Shown: positions 1 through 8,874 of the stretch, piece by piece
Numbering within the stretch: position 1 is the stretch's first letter
Layout of the letters: every line of letters begins with the position of its first letter
Source of the DNA: Candidatus Rifleibacterium amylolyticum
GTDB lineage: Bacteria > Muiribacteriota > Ozemobacteria > Ozemobacterales > Ozemobacteraceae
Direction of reading: 5' to 3'
Assembly (NCBI GenBank): GCA_009917695.1
Contig: JAACJG010000009.1
Coordinates: forward strand, 248,001-312,000
Length of the DNA stretch: 64,000 nucleotides
Translations under genes and position numbers: made by a program
Notes under the pieces: generated by a model
Told to the model about the DNA's origin: nothing
Seen by the model: the letters and a program-made list of their open reading frames with translations, nothing else
The model's database searches: none

Positions 1-566
1 GGCTTCTGCGAAGCAAAATCGGGCAATCCGAAAATCCTGCGGTTGGTAAGTTGTTCGGTGTCGTGCCAGTCGACGATATCGAGAGGCGGGTTGAACCATT
101 CCGGGTTGGCTTCGACAAAAGGTGCATCATAACCCATGTGATTGACAACCATATCGAGAACGAGCTTCATGTCAGCCTGGCGCAGGCGCTGACGCAGTTC
201 AACAAGTTCTTTTTCGCTGCCAAAACGCGAATCTACTGACCAGAAATCATGTACCCAGTAACCATGATAAGGTTGATGCTTGAAGAAGCGTTCATTACGA
301 TTGGTAAAAAACGGGCTGAGCCAGATTCCGGTCACCCCAAGATTCTCGAGATAGTCCAATTTTTGTAGAAGACCAGCGATGTCGCCACCATGAAAACCAT
401 TTATATCGGAGGTGTCGACCTCGTGATCGTTGCTCTTGTCGCCATTACAGAAGCGATCGATGAAGACAAAATACAGTATCTGATCTTTCCAGTCTTCAAT
501 AGATTTTGCATTGAGTGGCATTGCAGCCAGCAGGGCGAGCAGGAGCAGGGCTATGGTTTTTTTCAT
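1..566 (-). CDS. Secreted alpha-amylase family (GH13) glycosidase, C-terminus outside window
   Basis: Reading the minus strand from the ATG at 566 gives an open frame that continues past the window edge, so only about 188 N-terminal residues are visible. A signal peptide (MKK, then a Leu/Ala-rich core ending near residue 20) is followed by the start of a GH13 barrel. The DRFCNGDKSND stretch resembles the calcium-loop region of amylases and neopullulanases, YHGYW is a family motif, and D138-MVV-N142-H143 is GH13 conserved region I. The family hydrolyses alpha-1,4-glucans; with a signal peptide it should act outside the cytoplasm. The catalytic Asp and Glu lie in the missing part, so substrate cannot be judged. 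The ribosome-binding site is weak (GAAAGG about 12 bases upstream). Confidence 0.9.
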   Translation of the reverse strand, partial: MKKTIALLLLALLAAMPLNAKSIEDWKDQILYFVFIDRFCNGDKSNDHEVDTSDINGFHGGDIAGLLQKLDYLENLGVTGIWLSPFFTNRNERFFKHQPYHGYWVHDFWSVDSRFGSEKELVELRQRLRQADMKLVLDMVVNHMGYDAPFVEANPEWFNPPLDIVDWHDTEQLTNRRIFGLPDFASQK

Positions 567-653
567 AATCCGGTCAACCTTTCAATGACATGAGATCTTG
601 CATCAAGTCACATTATAACAGGCACTGTCACGAAAATCACAAGCTTTAACCGT

Positions 654-2192
654 TCAGGAAAAATGATCGAAAAGGCCGGTGGTGCGATACTGCAAGGCCT
701 CAGCCAGATGACTTGCGGCAATAAACTCGGACTCATCGAGATCAGCAATGGTTCTGGCAATAACCAGCACCTTGTCGTATCCCCTGGCCGAAAGAGCAAA
801 GCGACGGGCGGCGGCGATCAGCATTTTCTGGGAATCAGAATCAATGCGACAATATTGTTCGATTTTTTTGCCGGAGAGGTTTGCGTTGAGAAGCATTCCG
901 GCAGGATCATTGCGATGTTTCTGAAGCGCGCGGGCTTTAACGACTCGTTCACGCACTGTCTCTGAGCTTTCACCGCCAGGTTTTTCTGCGAGTTCCCATG
1001 GTTGCAGACGTGGCACATGCACCTGAAGATCGATACGATCGAGCAACGGGCCGGAAAGTCGCTGTCGATACTTGCTGATCTGGCGGTTGTCGCACACACA
1101 CTCAGATGTGGGGTCGGTACTGAAACCACATGGGCAAGGATTCATCGCTGCCGCAAACAAAAACCGGGCCGGAAACAGGCAGGTCTGGGCCGCGCGCGAT
1201 ATTGAAACCGAGCCGGAAGAAAGTGGTTCGCGCAGAACTTCGAGAACCGATTTTTTGAATTCAGGAAGTTCGTCGAGAAACAGCACACCATGATGCGCCA
1301 GCGAAACTTCGCCAGGTCCCGGCGATCTACCACCACCGATAAGGGCAACATCAGAAAGTGTATGATGCGGGTCACGGAATGGTCGTTGTCTGATCAGACC
1401 GGCACCCGGCGGCAGCAGTCCTTTTATGCTGTATATGCGCGTCACATCGAGTGCCTCGACAAAATCGAGTGGCGGCAGGATCGACGGCAGTGCACGCGCC
1501 AGCATTGTCTTACCAGAGCCTGGCGGTCCGGAAAATATGATGTTGTGACCGCCGGCGGCGGCAACTTCGAGGGCGCGGCGGGCCATCGCCTGGCCTTTGA
1601 TGCCTGACATATCGTTGAACGCGAATATTTCATCGGCCTGGCGCTCGTGGTCGTGGGTCGGCAAATCGGCAACCGGCGCTTTCCCGCTCGAAAATGCGGC
1701 GACCAGTTCCCCGATGGTGGCATAAGAAACGACTTCGAGCTCAGGCACGACCAGAGCTTCACGCGCATTGTCGCGGGGCAGAACGATGCCCTTGTATCCC
1801 AGCTGGAGCGCCATAAGCGCTATGGGCAGAACACCCCGGGTGTGGCGCAATTCACCATTCAAACTGAGTTCACCGACAAAAATGTATTCACGACTGAGTG
1901 TGTCAGGAATAAGCTCCATCGATGTAAGAATCGAAACAGCTATAGGCAGATCAAGGCCGGAGCCCTCTTTGCGCAGATCGGCAGGAGCAAGATTTACGAC
2001 AATACGACCAGACGGCAGCGAAAAGCCTGAGTTTTTTACGGCCGAGCGCACGCGTTGCCATGATTCCGAAACCGAGGTATCGGGAAGCCCCACAAGATCG
2101 AAGCCGGGTAGACCACCTGTGATATCGGTCTCAACAAAAACCGGGCTGGCTTCAAACCCTGAAATGGTTGCAGCAGCGATTTTGGCAAACAT
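654..2192 (-). CDS. comM: YifB/ComM family Mg chelatase-like AAA+ ATPase
   Basis: This 512-residue protein has the full ComM architecture. The N-terminal domain (about 1-180) carries the GLPGFDLVGLPD and NLAPADLRKEGS stretches typical of the family. The AAA+ Mg-chelatase domain follows, with Walker A GPPGSGKT (K228), a Walker B FLDELPEF region, and the MNPCPCG motif with a nearby cysteine pair seen in YifB proteins. The C-terminal Mg_chelatase_C helical domain completes it. In naturally transformable bacteria ComM is a hexameric branch-migration helicase that helps integrate incoming DNA; whether this species is transformable is unknown. The gene is divergent from the next TPR gene and appears monocistronic. 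Confidence 0.95.
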   Translation of the reverse strand: MFAKIAAATISGFEASPVFVETDITGGLPGFDLVGLPDTSVSESWQRVRSAVKNSGFSLPSGRIVVNLAPADLRKEGSGLDLPIAVSILTSMELIPDTLSREYIFVGELSLNGELRHTRGVLPIALMALQLGYKGIVLPRDNAREALVVPELEVVSYATIGELVAAFSSGKAPVADLPTHDHERQADEIFAFNDMSGIKGQAMARRALEVAAAGGHNIIFSGPPGSGKTMLARALPSILPPLDFVEALDVTRIYSIKGLLPPGAGLIRQRPFRDPHHTLSDVALIGGGRSPGPGEVSLAHHGVLFLDELPEFKKSVLEVLREPLSSGSVSISRAAQTCLFPARFLFAAAMNPCPCGFSTDPTSECVCDNRQISKYRQRLSGPLLDRIDLQVHVPRLQPWELAEKPGGESSETVRERVVKARALQKHRNDPAGMLLNANLSGKKIEQYCRIDSDSQKMLIAAARRFALSARGYDKVLVIARTIADLDESEFIAASHLAEALQYRTTGLFDHFS

Positions 2193-2219
2193 TCTCTCAT
2201 GTCCTGCTAAATTTGCTTC

Positions 2220-2247
2220 TTGACTAAAATGTATTGTAGCATATTTT
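2220..2247 (+). promoter_or_regulatory. Candidate sigma70-type promoter for the TPR/CFI-box gene
   Basis: TTGACT at 2220-2225 and TATTTT at 2242-2247 are separated by 16 bases in an AT-rich divergent gap, about 35 bases before the start codon. Assigned by eye only. Confidence 0.4.
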
Positions 2248-2282
2248 ATACAAAATAGTTATTGTCTTGGTGAGGAACATAC

Positions 2283-3680
2283 ATGGAGAGTGCCGATTCT
2301 CAAAACAAGAGAGGCCCAGGCGAAGAGTTCTATACAGATGCTCATGCCGATTTCAGCGCTTCATTTGAAGATGCGCTTCTTCTCGAGCGTTTCGAAGTCG
2401 CCCAGGCGCAGCTCGAAGATTTCAAGAGCAAAAATGGCGAGTCTGCCCTCTACCTATATCGTCTCGCTCGTCTCAAAGAGAAGCAGAAAGAGATTCGGGT
2501 CGCCTATGAAATTTACAAGCGTCTCTACTACGAAATTCCTGTATTCATGCGCGACAAGCCCGAGCTTGCCCAGATTCAAAAAGATTACATCGATGCGCGC
2601 CTGAACAAAACCAGGGCCATGTGGAACCAGGTCGTCGCCGGCGCATCGCACTTTATCGAAAAAAATCCGGCCGCCGAAGATAAAAAAAGCAAAGAGCCTT
2701 ATATCAAAGCCTTCTGGAAAAAGCACTACGAAGATCTCGAGGCCGTTGCCGCCACCTTCAGCAGTATTCTTGAGTTTGAACCACACGACATGAACTCAAT
2801 TCTTGGTCTTGTTCAGTGCTACAGCGAAATCGACAACAAGGAGAAACGAGCATACGCCCTTGAACTGCTCGATGAAGCAAAAAAATACTGGAAAGAGATG
2901 AACGGCAAGCGGTCTGAGTCAGCTTTAAAAGCTGCCCACAAGCAGGAAGAAAGCGGCAATTACGACGGTGTCATAGAAATAGTCAATCTTGGTCTCGAAA
3001 CCGAACCAGCCAATGTTGAGCTTTTATTGATGAAGGCCGAAGCTCTGTCCAAACTCTGGCATTTTCAGGATGCCATGTCATGCATTCAGGTTGCACTCAG
3101 GCAGAATCAGAACAATGCCAAGGCTCAACGCCTTAAAAAGGCGGTGGAAGGTCAGATTTTCGACCAGAATCTCAAAGATGGCCTTGAATTTCTCTATAAG
3201 GCCGAACAGGAAAAACCCGGCAGTTCGCAACAGTATAAATGGATTGAATCAGCTTTGAGCTGCTTTCTCGATGCACTGTCATACGATTCTCAGAACCTGA
3301 CTGCGCTCGCCGGCATCTATAGATGCCGCATCAGATCTGGAGAGCCACTCAAGGCGCAGACAACGCTTGAGCGCATCAGGCAGATCGATCCTAACTACGA
3401 TGTTTACTCGATCTTTCGCGACAAGAACGAGCAGAAAAGCAATGAAGGCGGCTGTTTTGTCGCCACCCGGGTATATGGCGAGATGCATCCTGACACAGTT
3501 TTCCTGCGAAAATTTCGCGACAATGTTCTCAAACACAGCTTATCAGGACAGATTTTTATCCGGCTGTACAGAAGAGTCGGGCCGGCCCTGGCTGAACTGC
3601 CCGGGCGCAGCCCGATTTACTCGATCTGCCGGCTGGCGGTAGACATTATTACCCGCCTGCTCAAAGCTCTAAAATACTAG
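2283..3680 (+). CDS. TPR-repeat protein with C-terminal CFI-box
   Basis: The 465-residue protein is mostly helical with degenerate tetratricopeptide repeats (about 40-380), suggesting a scaffold for protein contacts. The last 75 residues differ in character: they open with GGCFVATRVYG (Cys391) and continue with VFLRKFRD, an aromatic/arginine stretch and a hydrophobic C-terminal tail. This matches the CFI-box C-terminal domain known from diverse bacterial proteins, whose function is not established. There is no signal peptide. GAGG lies 9 bases before the ATG. The gene stops 5 bases before the convergent ptb stop codon, leaving no room for a terminator. Confidence 0.8.
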   Translation: MESADSQNKRGPGEEFYTDAHADFSASFEDALLLERFEVAQAQLEDFKSKNGESALYLYRLARLKEKQKEIRVAYEIYKRLYYEIPVFMRDKPELAQIQKDYIDARLNKTRAMWNQVVAGASHFIEKNPAAEDKKSKEPYIKAFWKKHYEDLEAVAATFSSILEFEPHDMNSILGLVQCYSEIDNKEKRAYALELLDEAKKYWKEMNGKRSESALKAAHKQEESGNYDGVIEIVNLGLETEPANVELLLMKAEALSKLWHFQDAMSCIQVALRQNQNNAKAQRLKKAVEGQIFDQNLKDGLEFLYKAEQEKPGSSQQYKWIESALSCFLDALSYDSQNLTALAGIYRCRIRSGEPLKAQTTLERIRQIDPNYDVYSIFRDKNEQKSNEGGCFVATRVYGEMHPDTVFLRKFRDNVLKHSLSGQIFIRLYRRVGPALAELPGRSPIYSICRLAVDIITRLLKALKY

Positions 3681-3685
3681 CGGAA

Positions 3686-4573
3686 CTACATTTTACCGGC
3701 CGCGAGGGCCACTTTTATTGAATTCATACGAGTCTGCCTGTCATCAGAACGCGACAGCATGACAACCGGACACTGGGCACCGACGATGAGGCCTGCACAC
3801 TGAGTGTCAGCAAAATATAGCAGAATCTTGCCGAGAACGTTGCCAGTATCAATGTCTGGCGCGATCAGAATATCAGCACGGCCGACGACCTCGTTGAACA
3901 AACCCTTGTGATGAGCAGATTCGAGCGATATCGCGTTGTCGAGAGCCAGTGGTCCTTCAACTATGCAGTCACTGCCAAACTGCTTGCGTTCGCCCATTTT
4001 AGACAACACGGCAGCATCGACTGTGCTCGGCATTTTCGGATTAACTTTTTCAACTGATGAGAGAACCGCTACTCTGGCGACTTCGACGCCAAGCTTTCGC
4101 GCCAGAGCCCTGCTGTTGTTGATGAGTTCTATTTTTTCTTCGAGGCTGGGGTGAGTGACCATACCGCCATCGGTTAAAAAACGCAGGCTGTTTTCCCACT
4201 CAAATATCAGAACATGCGACAGCACATTCGATTTTTTGATGCCGGTCTCAGAGTTCAAGACAGCTTTGAGCAGAATCGGTGTCGAAATAGAGCCTTTCAT
4301 CAGAGCGCTGGCGCGATTGAGTCTGACCAGTTCAACTGATTTAAAAGCCGCATCTTCTGGGGTTTCACAATGAATGATCTCGGGGTTGAAACCAGGAGCG
4401 GTCTTATTGATGCACTCCTTGATTATGTCCTTGTTGCCAACAAAAATACATTCGACAAAACCCTGATTGCTGGCTTCATAGGCCGCCGACACTGTGTCAA
4501 TATCTTCAGGCATGCATACGGCCATCGGAAGCTTGCGGGCTCCAAGCAGCTTGTCTACATCAGCAAAATTCAT
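3686..4573 (-). CDS. ptb: Phosphate butyryltransferase (PTA/PTB family)
   Basis: This 295-residue protein is the usual length of phosphate butyryltransferase, shorter than most phosphotransacetylases. It shows family segments such as ALMKGSISTPILLKAV in the first half and the C-terminal stretch around DIDTGNVLGKILLYFADTQ. The enzyme converts butyryl-CoA and phosphate to butyryl-phosphate and CoA; butyrate kinase then yields butyrate and ATP. The butyrate kinase gene ends 19 bases upstream on the same strand, so the two should be co-transcribed. Related enzymes act on other short acyl groups, so the acyl preference is inferred from the pairing. Confidence 0.92.
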   Translation of the reverse strand: MNFADVDKLLGARKLPMAVCMPEDIDTVSAAYEASNQGFVECIFVGNKDIIKECINKTAPGFNPEIIHCETPEDAAFKSVELVRLNRASALMKGSISTPILLKAVLNSETGIKKSNVLSHVLIFEWENSLRFLTDGGMVTHPSLEEKIELINNSRALARKLGVEVARVAVLSSVEKVNPKMPSTVDAAVLSKMGERKQFGSDCIVEGPLALDNAISLESAHHKGLFNEVVGRADILIAPDIDTGNVLGKILLYFADTQCAGLIVGAQCPVVMLSRSDDRQTRMNSIKVALAAGKM

Positions 4574-4592
4574 GGCAAAATCCTTTCCTCAA

Positions 4593-5660
4593 TCAGTATT
4601 CTTTTACGATCGAAGCATCGGCAAGAGCACGACAGGCGTGCGCAGCCAATGCTTTAAGCTCATTCTGACCGGGCTTGACTATAACCGGCGCAATAAACTC
4701 GACTCTTTCTTTGATCCAGGGCACGACTTTCGGGTTGTGAGCGACGCCACCCGTCAGAATTATCGCATCGACCCTGCCCTTCATGACTGTAGCCATAGCG
4801 CCGATCTCTTTGGCAATCTGATAAGCCATGGCCTCGAGGATCAGCCTGGCCTTTTCGTCACCAGCGTCGATACGCCTGGCAACTTCGCGGCAGTCTGAGG
4901 TGCCAAGATAGGCTACCAGCCCACCCTTGCCGATCAACTTTTTCTTCAGCTCACCAAAAGTGTATTTGCCGCTGCAGGCCAACTTGAGCAAACCGGTAAG
5001 CGGCAGCGTGCCACAGCGCTCTGGCGAGAACGGGCCAGCGTCGTTGGCATTGTTTACATCGATCTGACGACCTTTCTGATGCGCCGCTATGGAGAAACCA
5101 CCACCAAGGTGAGCCACGATGTAATTCATTTCTTCTGGTTTTCTGCCACTTTCAGCGGCGACCTCGGCAACAACTGCTTTGATGTTGAGGGAATGCGACA
5201 GCGATATTCGCGGCAGTTCAGGCCAGCCACTGATTCTCGCGATCTCCTCAAATTCATCGACAGAAACCGGGTCGGCGATATATGCTGGAATTCCGGCGCT
5301 TTCGGCAACCCGGCAGGCGATCAGCCCGCCAAGAATCGAGGCATGATCGACAAGTTTGCCACTCTGCAGATCTTGCATCAATGAAGCGCCGACATGATAA
5401 ACCCCGCCACTCAATGGCTTGAGCGGTCCACCGCGGCCAATCACGGCCTTAAGCTCGTTCGGCTGGCAATTCCACTCTGTCAAAGCCTTTTCAACTGCGG
5501 CAAAGCGAAAATCGAGCTGTTCGAGATTGCTGGCGAAACCAGCAAGATCATCGGCCTGATGAGTGATATCAACTTCTTTGAGCAGATCAAGCCCGTTAAA
5601 CAACGCTATCTTGGTCGAAGTAGAACCGGGGTTGATAACCAGAATCAGTTTGTCATTCAT
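4593..5660 (-). CDS. buk: Butyrate kinase
   Basis: About 355 residues of the acetate/butyrate kinase (ASKHA) fold. The N-terminal phosphate loop VINPGSTSTKIALF, GRGGPLKPLSGGVY, AHLGGGFSIAAH and the C-terminal ILTGGVAHN region are characteristic of butyrate kinases. The enzyme phosphorylates ADP using butyryl-phosphate, the final ATP-yielding step of butyrate fermentation. The ATG at 5660 is preferred because a purine-rich AGGAAGGA precedes it; a GTG four codons upstream (5672) is possible. The start overlaps the end of the Nudix gene, implying coupled translation. Gene order buk-ptb is the reverse of the common clostridial ptb-buk. Confidence 0.93.
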   Translation of the reverse strand: MNDKLILVINPGSTSTKIALFNGLDLLKEVDITHQADDLAGFASNLEQLDFRFAAVEKALTEWNCQPNELKAVIGRGGPLKPLSGGVYHVGASLMQDLQSGKLVDHASILGGLIACRVAESAGIPAYIADPVSVDEFEEIARISGWPELPRISLSHSLNIKAVVAEVAAESGRKPEEMNYIVAHLGGGFSIAAHQKGRQIDVNNANDAGPFSPERCGTLPLTGLLKLACSGKYTFGELKKKLIGKGGLVAYLGTSDCREVARRIDAGDEKARLILEAMAYQIAKEIGAMATVMKGRVDAIILTGGVAHNPKVVPWIKERVEFIAPVIVKPGQNELKALAAHACRALADASIVKEY

Positions 5661-6084
5661 TTCCTTCCTCACAGCTTATAATTTGTTTCCAGGGCAGATG
5701 GCCAACAGCTATGCGGTCGGCCGGACAGAATTCGCCCAGCGGAAAATCTTCGGGCGAGAACCATCCAACCTCTGGATTTTTGGTAGTTTTAGCCAGACAG
5801 TTTTCTGGAGTGTCGCTGAGCCGGCAGCTGACAAAATGCAGGCGCACGGTCTTGTCGGGATACTGATGTTCGAGCACAAGCAGCGTCTGTCCGGGCACAA
5901 TTCTGATGTCGAGTTCTTCGACCAGCTCGCGATGAGCCGCATGCCCTGCCGATTCATTTTCTTCGAGCTTACCGCCGGGAAATTCCCAGAGACTGTCGAG
6001 GTAACCGCCGCGCCGCTTTGCCAGCAGAACCTTGCGACCATGCACCAGCACAGCGGCAGCTACGTTAATTGCAGTTTTATGCAT
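5653..6084 (-). CDS. Nudix hydrolase, MutT-like
   Basis: This 143-residue protein has a full Nudix box: WEFPGGKLEENE leads into the REL-VEEL signature that binds the catalytic metal. The short single-domain form beginning INVAAAVLVHGRKVLLAKR resembles MutT-type enzymes that hydrolyse 8-oxo-dGTP and related nucleoside diphosphate derivatives. The exact substrate cannot be read from sequence. It lies 10 bases downstream of the rlmI-like gene and its last codons overlap the butyrate kinase start. Confidence 0.88.
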   Translation of the reverse strand: MHKTAINVAAAVLVHGRKVLLAKRRGGYLDSLWEFPGGKLEENESAGHAAHRELVEELDIRIVPGQTLLVLEHQYPDKTVRLHFVSCRLSDTPENCLAKTTKNPEVGWFSPEDFPLGEFCPADRIAVGHLPWKQIISCEEGNE

Positions 6085-6094
6085 ATTCAGATTC

Positions 6095-7270
6095 CTAGTA
6101 TATCTTCAACAGCAGTCCCTTGAGATAACGGCCTTCGGGGTGCGCCAGCGCAATCGGATGATCGACGGCATGAAATGATTCATGCACGATCATCGCACGC
6201 CGGCCAGCCGATGCGACAGCATCTCTGACTGCTTCGATAAATTCTTCGCGCCCCACCTGACTGGTACATGACGCGGTAAACATATAGCCTCCGCTGCTGA
6301 CAACTTTGGTGCCAAGCTGATTGAGCCGGCGGTAGGCACGCAAAGCTTTTTCGGCATCGCGCCGGTTCTTGGCCATTGATGGCGGATCGAGCACGACCAG
6401 ATCGAAGCTGCCCTGACGACATTGGCTGAGATATTCATACATGTCAGCCGCAACCAGCTTGTGTGTCGACAATGCAAGTGAGTTCAGCCGAAGATTATTC
6501 TCAGCTTCGGCCAGAGCAGGCTTTGCTATATCTACGGTTACCGACTGCGCCGCACCGCCTGCCGCTGCAGCAACGGTGAAAGCCCCGGTATATCCACACA
6601 CATTCAAAAAATTACGGCCAGCGGCAATAGACCTGATAAGATTGCGGTTCTCGCGCTGATCGAGAAAGAATCCTGTTTTCTGGCCGTTTACCAGATCTGT
6701 CGAAAATTTGAGCCCATACTCTTTGAATTCTATTTTATCGGGAAGATTGCTGCCAAGAATGAGCCCGGCAGCATCGGCGCGTGCCAGCCGGATCTGGTTG
6801 CGTCGCCAGATCCATTTGATTTCAGGCAAAAGCTCTTTGATAGCTCTGGTAATCTCGCTCAGTGCCGCTGTCAGCCCAAGCGAATATATCTGCAGTGATA
6901 CCGCCCGTTCATAGCGGTCAATTATCAGCCCGGGAATTGCATCGCCCTCGCCGTTGACCAGTCGGTAAGCCGTGGTTTCAGGTGACGCAAAACGCTCGCG
7001 ACGCATGGCAATGGCTTCACGCACCAGTCGGCCAATTCCAGCCGCCAAAGGCTCGCCGGGCGCCAGCGGCAACATGCGCACCAGAATTTTTGAATCAACA
7101 TCGGCGTAGCCGTAACCCATGACCTGATCGCGATGTGAACGCACCTCAACCAGATCGCCGGTAGCCAGTCGCTCGGGAACCTCACGAAAGGCCTCGGCAT
7201 AGGCCCACGGATGGCCTTTTATCAGCGAGAACTCTTTGTTTTTCTTTAAATAAAGGCGTTGACTGCTCAT
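6095..7270 (-). CDS. rlmI: Class I SAM-dependent rRNA methyltransferase, RlmI-like
   Basis: The 391-residue protein has an N-terminal PUA-like RNA-binding domain (about 1-75, starting LYLKKNKEFSLIKGHPWAY), a central region with GQKTGFFLDQRENR, and a C-terminal Rossmann methyltransferase with NVCGYTGAFTVAAA (SAM loop), LDPPSMAKN (motif IV) and FTASCTSQV containing the likely catalytic cysteine. This layout is that of RlmI/YccW enzymes that methylate a cytosine at C5 in 23S rRNA; the precise target base is inferred. It is first in the run rlmI-nudix-buk-ptb, with short gaps or overlaps throughout. Confidence 0.9.
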   Translation of the reverse strand: MSSQRLYLKKNKEFSLIKGHPWAYAEAFREVPERLATGDLVEVRSHRDQVMGYGYADVDSKILVRMLPLAPGEPLAAGIGRLVREAIAMRRERFASPETTAYRLVNGEGDAIPGLIIDRYERAVSLQIYSLGLTAALSEITRAIKELLPEIKWIWRRNQIRLARADAAGLILGSNLPDKIEFKEYGLKFSTDLVNGQKTGFFLDQRENRNLIRSIAAGRNFLNVCGYTGAFTVAAAAGGAAQSVTVDIAKPALAEAENNLRLNSLALSTHKLVAADMYEYLSQCRQGSFDLVVLDPPSMAKNRRDAEKALRAYRRLNQLGTKVVSSGGYMFTASCTSQVGREEFIEAVRDAVASAGRRAMIVHESFHAVDHPIALAHPEGRYLKGLLLKIY

Positions 7271-7367
7271 AGATGTTTGTCCTTGATCTTATGGCTCATT
7301 CTAAGCAAAAACCGCAGAATTATCAATTTTTTAGTCTGCTGAAATCCATGCCACAGCAACTAATCTA

Positions 7368-7396
7368 TTGACATGCAGCTTTGCCGTTTGTAGCAT
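7368..7396 (+). promoter_or_regulatory. Candidate sigma70-type promoter for the cNMP-binding/CpaE-like gene
   Basis: A perfect -35 hexamer TTGACA (7368-7373) is followed 17 bases later by TAGCAT (7391-7396), 35 bases before the chosen ATG. It is the best-looking promoter in the window. Confidence 0.6.
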
Positions 7397-7431
7397 GTTC
7401 TCATAGAATTAACGCATTTCGAGGAGCTAAT

Positions 7432-8835
7432 ATGGTTCAGACTGATTTTTTGAAGGGCGTGTCACTTTTTGCCGACCTGTCTGAAGAGGAACTCAACAAC
7501 GTCAGCAAACAGGCTGAAGTAGTTGAATTCGTCCGCGATGCCCTGATCTGCAAAGAAGGCCAGCAGGCCGATGCAATGTATATAATCAAGTCGGGTATCG
7601 TTCAGATTTACTGTGATGACGGGCGCGGCGGCAAAAAAATATTGACGCACCTCAAGCTTGGTGAGTATTTTGGCGAAATGGCACTGCTTACTGAAGAGCC
7701 ACGCAATGCTTCATCGGTGGCTCTTGCCGAGACCGAGCTGATCAAACTTACCAAAGAGAGCTTTCGCAAGCTTTTGCAGACAAGTCCTGGCGTTTCGCTG
7801 AGCATAATCAAAACTCTGTGCAATCGCTTGTCAAAAACCAATATCGGCGCGGCGCAGACCAGAATGCACAATGTCTACGCCGTTCTCGGCCCCGACACCT
7901 CATCCGGCAAAAGCCTGTTTGCCCGCAACCTCGCCATGGCTATGATGAAAGAACTCGGGCAGGATGTGCTGCTTTACGACCCCAATTTGCGCGATGAACG
8001 CGTGGCCAGAAGCCTCGGCGTTGAAAAGCGCTCACGCATAATTGATGAACTTATCGATCGCGAAAAGATCAAAGACCTGTCGCAGTATGTGGTTAGAGCT
8101 CCCTGCGGATTGCTTACCATTCTGCCTCAGGAAAATGGCCTTACCGATATCAGGCTTAAGGAATTTCACACGTTCTCGCTCATGCAGACGGTTCTTGAAA
8201 ACCATGAATACGTCGTAGTCGATTCAAGCTCGATGTATACCAAGGTAACCAAGGAAATAGTGCAGAACTGCGATAAGATTGTCTACCTGATTTCGAGCAA
8301 GAACGTTTCAGTCACAGGTCTGATGGATCACTTTGATGAAACCCGGCGTGGCTGGAAAGTTGCACCAGAAAAAATAGTGTTCGGGATCAACCACACAACC
8401 AACGACCCGAACCAGGAAAGTCTGATTACCGAAAAGGATCGCGAACGCATCAGCTTTGAAATCCCCTTCTGCAAGGAATTGCAGGGAAAACGCGACCCAG
8501 AACAGCAGCTGCTGTTGCAGACTGCCCCCGATCACCCGCTGGCAAAAGTATGCTCCGAGCAAAGTGTCGATATACTATTTGATCAGAGCATCGGCCTGTT
8601 TTTGCCGACTTTCGAAGACCAGCCAGCCAAAGCCGAACTCGCTGCACGCTGGATCGAAAGCGGTGTTGCCGAGCTCTCTCAGGTGCTGCGCAAGGTTGAA
8701 GTAAAAGGGCCGATTACCCGCAACAACACTCTTTGCAAGCAATTGTGCGGCAATTCTTCAAAATGGGATCTTAACAATCAGGTAGTTAAAATCGTCGATT
8801 TCTCGAACCGCTTCAAAAAAAGAATTCGAGATTGA
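7432..8835 (+). CDS. Cyclic-nucleotide-binding domain fused to CpaE/MinD-like ATPase
   Basis: The protein has 467 residues from the ATG that follows a GAGGAGC ribosome-binding site; an upstream in-frame start at 7381 would lie on the promoter side. Residues about 5-125 form a cyclic-nucleotide-binding domain with phosphate-binding cassette GEMALLTEEPRNAS, retaining the E82 and R91 expected for cAMP or cGMP binding. From about 140 a CpaE/MinD-type P-loop domain follows (VLGPDTSSGKSLFARNLA). Its Walker A lacks the signature first lysine of the MinD class, and Asp-Pro-Asn replaces the usual switch region. CpaE-like proteins position or regulate Tad pilus systems, so this may be a nucleotide-gated regulator; that is inference. 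It is a single-gene unit. Confidence 0.82.
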   Translation: MVQTDFLKGVSLFADLSEEELNNVSKQAEVVEFVRDALICKEGQQADAMYIIKSGIVQIYCDDGRGGKKILTHLKLGEYFGEMALLTEEPRNASSVALAETELIKLTKESFRKLLQTSPGVSLSIIKTLCNRLSKTNIGAAQTRMHNVYAVLGPDTSSGKSLFARNLAMAMMKELGQDVLLYDPNLRDERVARSLGVEKRSRIIDELIDREKIKDLSQYVVRAPCGLLTILPQENGLTDIRLKEFHTFSLMQTVLENHEYVVVDSSSMYTKVTKEIVQNCDKIVYLISSKNVSVTGLMDHFDETRRGWKVAPEKIVFGINHTTNDPNQESLITEKDRERISFEIPFCKELQGKRDPEQQLLLQTAPDHPLAKVCSEQSVDILFDQSIGLFLPTFEDQPAKAELAARWIESGVAELSQVLRKVEVKGPITRNNTLCKQLCGNSSKWDLNNQVVKIVDFSNRFKKRIRD

Positions 8836-8874
8836 CAAGCTGATTCTCTCGCTGAACAACCAGGAAAGCGTTAT

